Below, piece by piece: positions 1-7,352 of a DNA stretch of 40,828 bases. Made by a program: the position numbers and the translations under genes. The stretch comes from Eshraghiella sp964414835. Lineage in GTDB: Bacteria > Bacillota > Clostridia > Lachnospirales > Lachnospiraceae. Each line of letters begins with the position of its first letter. The stretch's first letter is position 1. The stretch covers positions 1-40,828 of the forward strand of contig CAYPWY010000018.1 of assembly GCA_964414835.1 (NCBI GenBank), read 5' to 3'. Below the pieces are notes generated by a model. That model ran no database searches and had not been told where the DNA came from. It worked only from the letters and a program-made list of their open reading frames with translations.

Positions 1-127
1 TACTATTGCAACTTCATTTTACAATCCGCGAAATTATAAAATATAAAATAAAAATATAAAAAATTGTTGACAAGTTATGAATCCTCTGCTATATTAACTA
101 TTGTGCTTGAAATGCACAATAGTATAT

Positions 128-200
128 GCGCCTTTAGCTCAGTTGGTAGAGCACCTGACTCTTAATCAGGGTGTCCAGGGTTCGAACCCCTGAAGGCGCA
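128..200 (+). tRNA. tRNA-Lys (anticodon CTT)
   Basis: A complete 73-nt cloverleaf can be folded by eye. The acceptor stem GCGCCTT/AAGGCGC has discriminator A200, the D arm is GCTC/GAGC, the anticodon stem CTGA/TCAG has loop CTCTTAA (anticodon CTT, reading AAG), and the T arm is CAGGG-TTCGAAC-CCCTG. The 3' CCA is not encoded (the next bases are CTT). It is a stand-alone gene followed directly by a hairpin and T-run. Confidence 0.96.
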
Positions 201-201
201 C

Positions 202-249
202 TTCAAAGTCCCAGGCTATGCTTCTCGCTGGTTTGAGGCTTTTTTTTGT
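202..249 (+). terminator. Rho-independent terminator after tRNA-Lys
   Basis: A stem with arms around TTCAAA..CCAG and CTGG.TTTGAG is followed by a run of eight T (240-247). It starts immediately after the tRNA 3' end. Confidence 0.7.
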
Positions 250-292
250 TAATATTGTATTGAATTTTATCCTATAAACGAAGCCATTTATT

Positions 293-1579
293 CTATATTT
301 CTTCCATACACATACTGACTCCGAAATGAAAAACCTTTTGGCGGCAGGATAAAAATAATTCTCCGCCGTATTTTTTAAGAATATGTTTTGCGGATTCCAG
401 TCCATACCCATGTTCGGGAGAATTTTTAGAAGACGGAATCCGGTTATCCTTTATCTGAATATTTTCGGCAACGCTGTTGCTTATATCAAAGGTAAGAACG
501 CCTTTGGAGACTTTTACGGTAATCAGTATTGTCTGAGAAAGCTCCTTGTGTGCAGATAAATATTCAATAGCATTGTCTAAAGCAATACCAAAAAGAACGC
601 ATAAATCGTCACCGCTTACAGTCAATTCTTCTTCAAGCTCAAAATTTGTTTTTATTGTTATTCCATAGGAGTCAGCCAATTCGCCCTTGTAATTTATTAT
701 AGAATCAAGCGGGTAGCATCCGCTGTTTGAAATAGGCGATTTGGAAAGTGTGCCGATATGCTCGTCTATTTTGGCAATTGCTTTGTCAATATTACCGCTC
801 TCAAGCTCTGATTTAAGTCCAATCATTAAATTTTTGTAATCATGCTTTTCCTTGTGAAACAAAGTTCTTATCTGGTTTTCGGATTTATATTGCTGCTGCT
901 GCATGTTTATTGTGTTGTTAAGAATATCATTATGGATTTGCAGAATATAGATTTTAGATTGTCTTTCCCAAAGGTAAAAAACAAGTATGTTCACTGCAAT
1001 CAGTAATATTGCGGGAACAAACAAAAGAATGTTGCCAGTTGTGGTCAGAGGCTTGGCATAGGTGTTTGAAAAAAGCACAAGCAGCCATAACAAAATTACC
1101 GATAGAACAGGCGTTATGTATATGCTTGGATTATGTATATAAAATTGTTTACGGTGCAATATTCTGTTAAAAACAATTGTCATAAGAAAGAACATTAACC
1201 TGGCGCAAAGTATTGCGGCCGCTGTTGCGTAGGTATAGTTTAAGTTGTTCACAATTTGATTTAATAGAGCAATTATACCGGAAGCCAGACATTCTGCACA
1301 GGCAATAAAAATGCTTATGATAAAAGTAGCTGAGATACTTTTAAATTTTGGTTTTGAGTGGAGAAGAGTCAGGAGGTAAAACATAATTGTACTGCTTATA
1401 GTAAAAATAATTGGCTCATTTGCAGTACGGTATATAGCATAATCAACAATATAGAAAGCGCAATAGAATATATATGACAGCCTTCCAAGCCGCATTTCCC
1501 CCAAAAAGTCGGACAAAAACAGCATGATAGTATATACATAAAGAAAATTTGAGATAGCATAGATTGGATATATAATCAT
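293..1579 (-). CDS. AgrC-like sensor histidine kinase (GHKL family)
   Basis: Membrane sensor kinase, probably the receptor for the peptide encoded at 2514-2657. The N-terminal ~205 residues form about six hydrophobic segments. They are followed by a helical linker, a short H-box (EKHDYKN, His246 counted from the ATG) and a GHKL ATPase domain with an N-box-like motif (FGIALDNAIEYL) and a G-box (GYGLESAKHILKKYGG). This architecture is typical of AgrC and other HPK10 kinases. I chose the ATG at 1579, which overlaps the stop codon of the upstream regulator gene (TGATG) and indicates translational coupling; a GTG at 1582 is the alternative. It is the second gene of a regulator-kinase operon, with the divergent agrD-agrB pair nearby. 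Length (428 aa) is normal. The ligand assignment is inferred from context. Confidence 0.9.
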   Translation of the reverse strand: MIIYPIYAISNFLYVYTIMLFLSDFLGEMRLGRLSYIFYCAFYIVDYAIYRTANEPIIFTISSTIMFYLLTLLHSKPKFKSISATFIISIFIACAECLASGIIALLNQIVNNLNYTYATAAAILCARLMFFLMTIVFNRILHRKQFYIHNPSIYITPVLSVILLWLLVLFSNTYAKPLTTTGNILLFVPAILLIAVNILVFYLWERQSKIYILQIHNDILNNTINMQQQQYKSENQIRTLFHKEKHDYKNLMIGLKSELESGNIDKAIAKIDEHIGTLSKSPISNSGCYPLDSIINYKGELADSYGITIKTNFELEEELTVSGDDLCVLFGIALDNAIEYLSAHKELSQTILITVKVSKGVLTFDISNSVAENIQIKDNRIPSSKNSPEHGYGLESAKHILKKYGGELFLSCRQKVFHFGVSMCMEEI

Positions 1580-2316
1580 CACCTGACCTCTCTTTCTCCG
1601 GGCGGAATAATCTGTGTATATTGTTTGTGCATCAGCATGTGGCGGTACTTGGAACTGATAGGCAGTTCAGTCCCTTGAACAATAACATAATTTGTACTTA
1701 GCCTGTCGATATATTGCTGGTTGACAATGTAGGACCTGTGAAGCTGACAGAAATTATCTGATAATAAATTAAGTTCATTAAGAATTTCATTAATCTTACA
1801 ATAAGCTTCAACGGTATTCTGGCTATTGAATAGATGAATTATAAGTTTACGGCCTTGGGATTCCATATAGGTTATTTCTTTGAGAGGAAGATATATGGTG
1901 TCCCTTTTTATATGTACAGGAAGCCGCAAATTAATGCTGTTCATATCTGACAATAATTTTTTCATAATGGATTTAAACTCAGTATATGATAATGGCTTTG
2001 AAAGAAATCCGAAGGGGTGAAATCGGAACAAGGGTATCAGATTATCCTCATGTGATGATACATATATAATGTATATGTTTTCCATAGGGTCAGTCCGGCG
2101 GATAAGCTCCGCAGTTTTAATGCCATCGTAACGGCGCATTTCAATGTCAAGAAAAATAATATCATAGCATGTGCCCTCGTTCATGGCATTAATAAGTTCT
2201 GCTCCATCGGCATAATCGTCAAGCTCGTATTTGGAAGATACGAAAAAGGTTTTCAGATATTTATCGATTTCTGCACAGATGGTCAAATCATCATCTGCAA
2301 TGGCAATTTTAATCAT
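1579..2316 (-). CDS. AgrA-like LytTR response regulator
   Basis: Response regulator of 245 aa with an N-terminal receiver domain (acidic triad IADDD near residue 8, phospho-acceptor Asp57 in IIFLDIEM, conserved Lys in LSKPLS). The C-terminal LytTR DNA-binding domain carries the typical HRSYIVN segment and a preceding basic/beta-rich region. LytTR regulators paired with GHKL kinases control peptide quorum-sensing operons. The start is placed at the ATG at 2316 because a GAGGTGA Shine-Dalgarno lies about 8 nt upstream; a GTG at 2325 overlaps that site and is unlikely. It is the first gene of the minus-strand operon with the kinase. The predicted target is the divergent agrD promoter (inference). 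Confidence 0.92.
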   Translation of the reverse strand: MIKIAIADDDLTICAEIDKYLKTFFVSSKYELDDYADGAELINAMNEGTCYDIIFLDIEMRRYDGIKTAELIRRTDPMENIYIIYVSSHEDNLIPLFRFHPFGFLSKPLSYTEFKSIMKKLLSDMNSINLRLPVHIKRDTIYLPLKEITYMESQGRKLIIHLFNSQNTVEAYCKINEILNELNLLSDNFCQLHRSYIVNQQYIDRLSTNYVIVQGTELPISSKYRHMLMHKQYTQIIPPGEREVR

Positions 2317-2325
2317 TACGCTCAC

Positions 2326-2513
2326 CTCATATATTGATTATGCAATATATAATGCGGAAAATCAAATAATTTAATGAGAATACCAATCCAAAGCGTGAAA
2401 TAATAATGAAAGGGATTAAAAAATGACAAAATCTGACAAAAACAGCGCTTTTCATTACAATAAAAAACTATGAATGTAATCAGATGATATATTTATAGCA
2501 GGAGGTGAAGTCT
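2326..2513. promoter_or_regulatory. Divergent agr intergenic region with repeat motifs
   Basis: This 188-bp region separates the regulator gene (minus) from agrD (plus). It holds an 8-bp inverted repeat, ATATATTG/CAATATAT (2329-2336 and 2343-2350, 6-nt spacer), next to the regulator's ribosome-binding site. It also holds two direct copies of TGACAAA at 2424-2430 and 2434-2440, spaced 10 nt (one helical turn) and about 75 nt upstream of agrD. Both are plausible regulator sites, but neither matches a consensus I can name with certainty. Confidence 0.45.
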
Positions 2514-2657
2514 ATGTGGAAAAATATAGCGGCTAAATTATTGACAGTATTATCAAGCTGTGCAATCGTTTCTGCCATAACAACTGTAAACTCTGCATGC
2601 TACCTGTGGTTATATGAGCCTAAGGCACCGGATGAGGCATATAAGCTTATAAAATAG
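2514..2657 (+). CDS. agrD: AgrD-like cyclic autoinducing peptide precursor
   Basis: A 47-codon ORF with a strong AGGAGGTGA Shine-Dalgarno and ATG at 2514, lying 10 nt upstream of agrB. It has the three-part AgrD layout. There is an amphipathic, hydrophobic leader (residues 1-26), then a cysteine-containing core C29-Y-L-W-L33, then a charged tail starting YEPKAP. The core and tail align with the staphylococcal pattern C-x-F-I-M | D-E-P-x-x-P. AgrB-type cleavage would therefore fall after L33 and give a Cys29-Leu33 thiolactone ring with an N-terminal tail of a few residues (for example from N26-S-A). A second Cys (C16) lies in the leader. Ring boundaries and tail length are inferred by analogy; the identity of the gene is well supported by sequence plus context. 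Confidence 0.88.
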   Translation: MWKNIAAKLLTVLSSCAIVSAITTVNSACYLWLYEPKAPDEAYKLIK

Positions 2658-2667
2658 TGGATAGGTT

Positions 2668-3243
2668 ATGGAAGAAAAATTAGTGGTTATGATGGTGAAT
2701 CATAACATAATTAAAGAACAAGACAGGGAAATCTACAAGTACGGATTATACACATTGAAGAATAAATTGTTTTCAATGATTGCAGCCGTAATTATTGCAC
2801 TGATATTAAAGAAAGCTGATATTTTATTAGTGATTTTGGTTTGTATGCTGCCAATCAGAAGATATGCGGGAGGCTTTCACGAAAGCTCCCCATTCAGATG
2901 TTTTATTGCATCGCAGCTTATGTTTATTGCAATGGAACTGATTGCGGATGCGGCAGCTTCAACAGACATCGGGCTGATAAGCGCACCGGCAGGTGCAATT
3001 GTGGGAAGTATATTAATAATAAAAAAAGCTCCCGTAGGGAGCATCAATCGTCCGTTGTTGGAGCGCCAGATAAAAAAGTATAGAAACATATCGCTTATAT
3101 TATGCGCTGTCTGGAATTCAGTCATAGTGGTATCGTATCATTGTCACATGCTCCGGTTTGTATTTGTGATTTCCCTTATATTAGCCGTACAAGGAATACT
3201 GTTGGTGGTTCCGGAACGTAGGGCTAAGCCGCAATCGCTATGA
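2668..3243 (+). CDS. agrB: AgrB-like peptide-processing membrane endopeptidase
   Basis: AgrB-family (PF04647) membrane cysteine endopeptidase that cleaves the AgrD tail and forms the thiolactone. It has 191 aa with about five to six hydrophobic segments. The family's catalytic signature is clear: an Arg pair (R64-R65) in RRYAGGFH, His71, and Cys78 exactly seven residues after the His. This matches the R70/H77/C84 spacing of Staphylococcus aureus AgrB. The gene follows agrD with a 10-nt gap and only a weak ribosome-binding site (GGATAGG), which suggests translational coupling. A bidirectional terminator follows. The length is typical. Confidence 0.95.
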   Translation: MEEKLVVMMVNHNIIKEQDREIYKYGLYTLKNKLFSMIAAVIIALILKKADILLVILVCMLPIRRYAGGFHESSPFRCFIASQLMFIAMELIADAAASTDIGLISAPAGAIVGSILIIKKAPVGSINRPLLERQIKKYRNISLILCAVWNSVIVVSYHCHMLRFVFVISLILAVQGILLVVPERRAKPQSL

Positions 3244-3251
3244 TTGAGGCA

Positions 3252-3284
3252 AAGAAAGGGGAGGTCGTTATGATTTCCCCTTTT
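3252..3284. terminator. Bidirectional terminator between agrB and XRE gene
   Basis: Stem AAAGGGGA (3255-3262) with TCCCCTTT (3275-3282) has T-rich sequence on the plus side and a TTTC tract on the minus side. It sits between convergent genes. Confidence 0.6.
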
Positions 3285-3319
3285 GTGTGAAGATAGTTAC
3301 AGCCTGATTAAAGCTGTTT

Positions 3320-3718
3320 TTATTTTTTATTGGTGTCATCGGAATCAGGTTTCTTGCAATTTATGTCCTGTCTGTATTTTCTCAAATTATCCTTGGATGA
3401 CTGAAGAACTTCAATAAGAAATGACCGTTCATTATTGTCACAGTCATAAATTATATCATAAATGCGGTTATCGTAATATTTATCCTGTACATTAATTATT
3501 CCGTTCAAAATAGAATCGGTAGACACATCAAGGGCATTTGCCAAGTCTATCAATAAGTCCAGAGATATGCCCGTTGTTCCGCTTTCGGTATTTTTGATAT
3601 GGCCGGAGGAACAATGTACCAACTGACCTAATTCGTCCTGAGTTAAGCCTTTGTACTCACGAATAGTGCGGATGTTATTGCCGATAATTTTAAAATTTAT
3701 GCCCTTGGAGCTTTTCAC
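3320..3718 (-). CDS. XRE-family helix-turn-helix regulator
   Basis: DNA-binding protein of 132 aa. Residues ~10-70 form a Cro/CI-type HTH: IRTIREYKGLTQDELGQL, then a recognition-helix region SSGHIKNTESG, then the scaffold helix LIDLANALDVSTDSIL. The C-terminal half is charged and has no recognised domain. It starts with GTG at 3718, preceded by an AGGAGGT Shine-Dalgarno at 7-8 nt. It is convergent with agrB and divergent from the 4061 gene; a role in the agr locus is possible but unsupported. Target unknown. Confidence 0.88.
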   Translation of the reverse strand: MKSSKGINFKIIGNNIRTIREYKGLTQDELGQLVHCSSGHIKNTESGTTGISLDLLIDLANALDVSTDSILNGIINVQDKYYDNRIYDIIYDCDNNERSFLIEVLQSSKDNLRKYRQDINCKKPDSDDTNKK

Positions 3719-4060
3719 AATTATAACCTCCTAAACCTTTACTATTAATATTATAGAATTTATAGTGTTTATTATCATTAACGGCGAAGATTATAAAATA
3801 ATGTTAAAGATTAACAGAGCTATGCTGTGCGTCGGCAGATAATGCTATGGTAATACATAATCGTGAGTATGCAGTTTCCCACCAGCTTCTGCATATTGGC
3901 ACTATTGGGGCTGCAGTTATACGATACTGCCGTTTGTACAAAAAAGCGACCTCTTGAGCACGACAATCCTTTTTGCGGAACATTATGTTAAAATGAATAT
4001 AGGATGTTTTTCGTGGGTTTTCGTAGTTTAATTAAAATCATCAGAAAGAGAGTATAAATT
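3719..4060. other. Intergenic region without a recognisable gene
   Basis: 342 bp between divergent genes. The ends are AT-rich. The centre (about 3835-3970) is less AT-rich and contains small imperfect inverted repeats (TATGCAG..CTGCATA near 3877-3904). A plus-strand open stretch ends in TGA near 3957 but has no ribosome-binding site and no recognisable product. Nothing else stands out. Confidence 0.4.
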
Positions 4061-4807
4061 ATGAAGAATGAGGTATTGGGTTATACAGACGAAGAAAAAC
4101 GCGTACTTAGGTATAATACAAGGGCAAGTGTGACGCTTATCAGAATAGGCTTCAGTGTGTCAATACTTGCACTTATTGCCACATTTCCGTTAAGGTATTA
4201 TGCGTTGAAATCAAACCAGAGCGGAATGGATGCGGCATATATTGCGTTGTACATTTTTTTACTGGGGGGAAGCGTATGCTCCATGTTGGGGTTCAGAAGC
4301 TTTAGGAAAGAAAACATATTTCTGAAAACTGCGTCGATTTTGGAAATGGTGTCGGTTCCGGTTATGGCAGTTACGGCTATGCTCATGTATTTGACAAAGC
4401 ATTATGAATTGATTGGTTTGAGATATGGGCTTTTTACATATGCATTGTATAGTCTGTGGGAGACAATTGCAGTGGCATTTATGGCTAAAGGATACCAACA
4501 GCTTCTTAGGGAACAGGAGAAATCCTATATACATAACCATCTGAAAATACTTACGGTATTGTTGGCAGGCATAACCTTTTTTATTTTGATGATTATTGCT
4601 GCCTTTGAGGTATATGGCGCTATTATTTTTGGTGCGGCAATCTTAATCTGCTGCATACCGGCAAGGTATCAAATCAGCAATATGCTTCAGGATGTACAGC
4701 AGGAAGATGTAACAATATTTTGTCTGTCGGTTAAGGGTAAGGATTGGATAATAGGAGCGGTGCTTTTTGCTGTAAGTTTATGTATCTCGTGTCTGTTTAT
4801 ATTTTGA
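4061..4807 (+). CDS. Unrecognised polytopic membrane protein
   Basis: A 248-aa protein with about seven hydrophobic segments (approximately residues 25-45, 58-80, 92-112, 122-140, 165-185, 188-205 and 228-248). A short charged N-terminus and a charged stretch near 145-160 separate them. I do not recognise the family. The ATG follows an AGAAAGAGAG ribosome-binding site. It stands alone, with the divergent XRE regulator upstream and a strong terminator downstream. Several anti-parallel shadow ORFs overlap it and are not real. A sensing or transport function cannot be assigned from sequence. Confidence 0.75.
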   Translation: MKNEVLGYTDEEKRVLRYNTRASVTLIRIGFSVSILALIATFPLRYYALKSNQSGMDAAYIALYIFLLGGSVCSMLGFRSFRKENIFLKTASILEMVSVPVMAVTAMLMYLTKHYELIGLRYGLFTYALYSLWETIAVAFMAKGYQQLLREQEKSYIHNHLKILTVLLAGITFFILMIIAAFEVYGAIIFGAAILICCIPARYQISNMLQDVQQEDVTIFCLSVKGKDWIIGAVLFAVSLCISCLFIF

Positions 4808-4868
4808 TTGTATGCGAATTTGTCTATGTGCATATTATTTATGATGGATTTATAAAAATATAAAATAA

Positions 4869-4911
4869 CAATCGCCGTATGCTTTAACTAAGAATGTATG
4901 GCGATTTTTTT
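4869..4911 (+). terminator. Rho-independent terminator
   Basis: The stem AATCGCC/GGCGATT runs straight into a seven-T run (4905-4911), after the 4061-4807 gene. Confidence 0.85.
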
Positions 4912-4931
4912 ACTTTCCGGTAAATATTTAA

Positions 4932-4960
4932 TTTACTTCCCAACACGCAAATGCTATAAT
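4932..4960 (+). promoter_or_regulatory. SigmaA-type promoter for the chemoreceptor gene
   Basis: TTTACT (4932-4937), a 17-nt spacer and TATAAT (4955-4960) lie 67 nt upstream of the ATG at 5027. No flagellar sigma28 motif was seen. Confidence 0.7.
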
Positions 4961-5026
4961 ATATAAATAATATATGAACATGGATAATGAATAATTTAAT
5001 AAGTGTTTTGGGAAGGAGGACTTACT

Positions 5027-7207
5027 ATGTCAAATAAAAGTGTATCCGGGAGAAATAAAACAAATAAGACCGTTAAGGCTAAAAAGCCTGCCCGGGAACC
5101 TAAGAACCGTAAAGTGTATAAGGCAGCCAACACTGACAAAAATGCTGTGACGAAAAACAGAAATAATATTAAAAAGGTCAGATGGTATCAGCGTATTCAA
5201 ATCAAAATGATGGCTGCATTTATAATACCCGTAATTTTTATTATTGTATTAGGTACATCTTCTTATACTAAGGCATACAAGGGAATAGTAAGCAGCTATG
5301 AGGACAGTATGACGCAGACTATGGATATGACGACGCAATATCTTGGGCTTGTCATTGACACGGTTCAGTCTACATATAAGGAATATACTAACGTAGATGA
5401 GCTTAACCAATATTTTAAGAACATGATTGGAGAAAGTGAAGCCATTGCACTTAGCAGAAGATATATTTCCGAATTGAAACAGAAAACTACAACGGACAGC
5501 ACAGTATGTAATATTTATCTGCTGTCAGACAATGTCAGCTCTTTAACAACAACAGATTCGGATACGGAGAATCTCTACTCGGCATATTTGGCAACCGAGA
5601 ATGGTGCTCAGGCAAAGGCGGATATATACAGCTATTTTCTCTTTGGAAATGTTTCCGATTCGGATGAAGCCATGGCAACAAGCTCTGATAATTATGGCTT
5701 GAGGCTGGTGCGTCATATGAATGGCTATAATGCCTATTTAATATTGGACATAGATAAAAAGGTGGTTACAGAAGCGGTATCTTCCCTGAATGTGGGAGAA
5801 GGGACTTTGGCTGCCATAATAACCTCAGACGGAACGGAACTGCTGTCTGACGGAACCAATCCGGAAACACCTGCATTTACCGATAAGGATTTTTATGAAG
5901 CAGCAGTTAATAGCGAAGAATTAAGCGGTCAGAAATATGTTGAATACAATGGAGAGAAATATCTTTTCCTCTATTCCAAGCTTGACGGAAGGCAGGCTAT
6001 GATATGCGGACTGATTCCTGAGGCACTGCTCACTGAACAGGCGGCGGATATAAGGCTGCTTACTATAATTATGGTAATTGTGGCGGTTGTAATTGCAGCA
6101 GGAATAGCCACCGTATTATCAAGGGGAATAAGCAATGCTATAAATAACACTAATAAGCAGCTTCGCAATATAGCGGATGGTAATCTCAATGCACAGGTGA
6201 CAACACGACGCAGGGATGAGTTTGCATTGTTGGCATCAGGGGTTAATGATATGGCAGTGCATATGAGAACGCTGTTGGGAAAAATAACCGAAATGGCAGG
6301 AGAGCTTTCCTCGGCATCTGCTTCTGTTACAGAGAATGCAAGAGCACTCTTTGAATCCTCTGACCAGATACAGCTTTCTATTAAGGAAATTGAGACCGGA
6401 ACAGCCAATTTGGACAATGAGTCGGAGAAATGTTTATCTCAGATGGATACATTATCACATAAGATACACGATGTTCAGGGCAGTTCAGTTAATATAATGA
6501 ATAAGGCCCATGCAACAGAAGCTGTTGTCAACGAAGGCAAAAATAGTCTGTCATCCATGATGGAAAGTGCTGCGGCCACCAGCCGTATAACAGGCAGCGT
6601 TATCCAGTCAATACAGCTTCTGGAAGAGAAATCCCTGACCATAGGTGATATTATAGAAGCAATCAATGCGATAGCGGTGCAGACCAATCTTTTATCACTG
6701 AATGCGTCAATTGAAGCAGCAAGAGCAGGAGATGCCGGTAAAGGATTTGCAGTTGTAGCGGAAGAAATCCGCAAGCTTGCCGAGCAATCAAAAGAATCGG
6801 GAGAAGAAATCGGAAGAATTATTGAAGAGATTTCACGCAACACAAAGGATGTTGTCAATATTGCAAGTGAGGCAAAAGAAATTGTAAATAAACAGGAAAA
6901 TGTAGTAATTCAGACCTCAAGGGCATTTGAGCAGATTAAGGAACATATGACGGAATTTTCTCAATCTCTTGATTCAATAAGTAATGATATTAATAATATG
7001 GATGAAGCACGTGAGCGGACGCTTGGCGCCATGGAAGGAATCTCGGCGGTATCGGCAGAAACAGCGGCAGGTTCGGCTTCCGTATATTCCAATGCACAAT
7101 CACAGCTTGGAGAGATTGAGTCCCTTGATAAAGCGGCGGCAAATCTGTCTGCCAAGGCTGAGGAACTTAATGCACTGCTGTCACAGTTTATTATTGACAT
7201 GAAATAA
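5027..7207 (+). CDS. Methyl-accepting chemotaxis protein
   Basis: Transmembrane chemoreceptor, 726 aa. A lysine/arginine-rich cytoplasmic N-terminus of about 55 residues precedes TM1 (~60-82). An extracytoplasmic sensor region follows (~83-335, probably Cache-like), then TM2 (~338-362), a HAMP domain (~363-415) and the long coiled-coil signalling domain. The highly conserved hairpin tip is present (AIAVQTNLLSLNASIEAARA, followed by AGDAGKGFAVVAEEIRKLAE). The ATG at 5027 is chosen because of the GGAAGGAGGA Shine-Dalgarno; an in-frame GTG at 5003 lacks one. It is monocistronic with its own promoter. The ligand is unknown. The unusually long basic N-terminal extension is the odd point. Confidence 0.93.
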   Translation: MSNKSVSGRNKTNKTVKAKKPAREPKNRKVYKAANTDKNAVTKNRNNIKKVRWYQRIQIKMMAAFIIPVIFIIVLGTSSYTKAYKGIVSSYEDSMTQTMDMTTQYLGLVIDTVQSTYKEYTNVDELNQYFKNMIGESEAIALSRRYISELKQKTTTDSTVCNIYLLSDNVSSLTTTDSDTENLYSAYLATENGAQAKADIYSYFLFGNVSDSDEAMATSSDNYGLRLVRHMNGYNAYLILDIDKKVVTEAVSSLNVGEGTLAAIITSDGTELLSDGTNPETPAFTDKDFYEAAVNSEELSGQKYVEYNGEKYLFLYSKLDGRQAMICGLIPEALLTEQAADIRLLTIIMVIVAVVIAAGIATVLSRGISNAINNTNKQLRNIADGNLNAQVTTRRRDEFALLASGVNDMAVHMRTLLGKITEMAGELSSASASVTENARALFESSDQIQLSIKEIETGTANLDNESEKCLSQMDTLSHKIHDVQGSSVNIMNKAHATEAVVNEGKNSLSSMMESAAATSRITGSVIQSIQLLEEKSLTIGDIIEAINAIAVQTNLLSLNASIEAARAGDAGKGFAVVAEEIRKLAEQSKESGEEIGRIIEEISRNTKDVVNIASEAKEIVNKQENVVIQTSRAFEQIKEHMTEFSQSLDSISNDINNMDEARERTLGAMEGISAVSAETAAGSASVYSNAQSQLGEIESLDKAAANLSAKAEELNALLSQFIIDMK

Positions 7208-7227
7208 TTCCCTTTAGGGAAACATTT

Positions 7228-7274
7228 GTGAATTGAAGGATAGTTTCGGCGTGAATTGAAGGATGGCTTTGGAC
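7228..7274 (+). repeat. Short tandem direct repeat (2 x 23 bp)
   Basis: GTGAATTGAAGGATAGTTTC at 7228 and GTGAATTGAAGGATGGCTTT at 7251 have a period of 23 bp. They lie just upstream of the citrate synthase promoter. Function unknown. Confidence 0.6.
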
Positions 7275-7276
7275 AC

Positions 7277-7305
7277 TTGCAATATGATACAGAATGTTGT
7301 AAAAT
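7277..7305 (+). promoter_or_regulatory. Promoter of citrate synthase gene
   Basis: TTGCAA (7277-7282), a 17-nt spacer and TAAAAT (7300-7305) lie 47 nt upstream of the chosen ATG. Confidence 0.65.
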
Positions 7306-7352
7306 AAAGGGCAATTAGCTTTTGTTATAATTTTATGACAGGAGGAGGCACC

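Noticed and set aside
166..411. Minus-strand ORF over tRNA-Lys and the end of the kinase gene
   Set aside because: Crosses a clear tRNA and terminator and overlaps the kinase 3' end; chance frame.
3840..3960. Short open stretch ending in TGA upstream of the 4061 gene
   Set aside because: No start signal and no recognisable product; treated as intergenic.
7209..7226. TTCCCTTTAGGGAA hairpin after the chemoreceptor gene as a terminator
   Set aside because: Stem is only 6 bp with almost no loop and no T-run; too weak to call.
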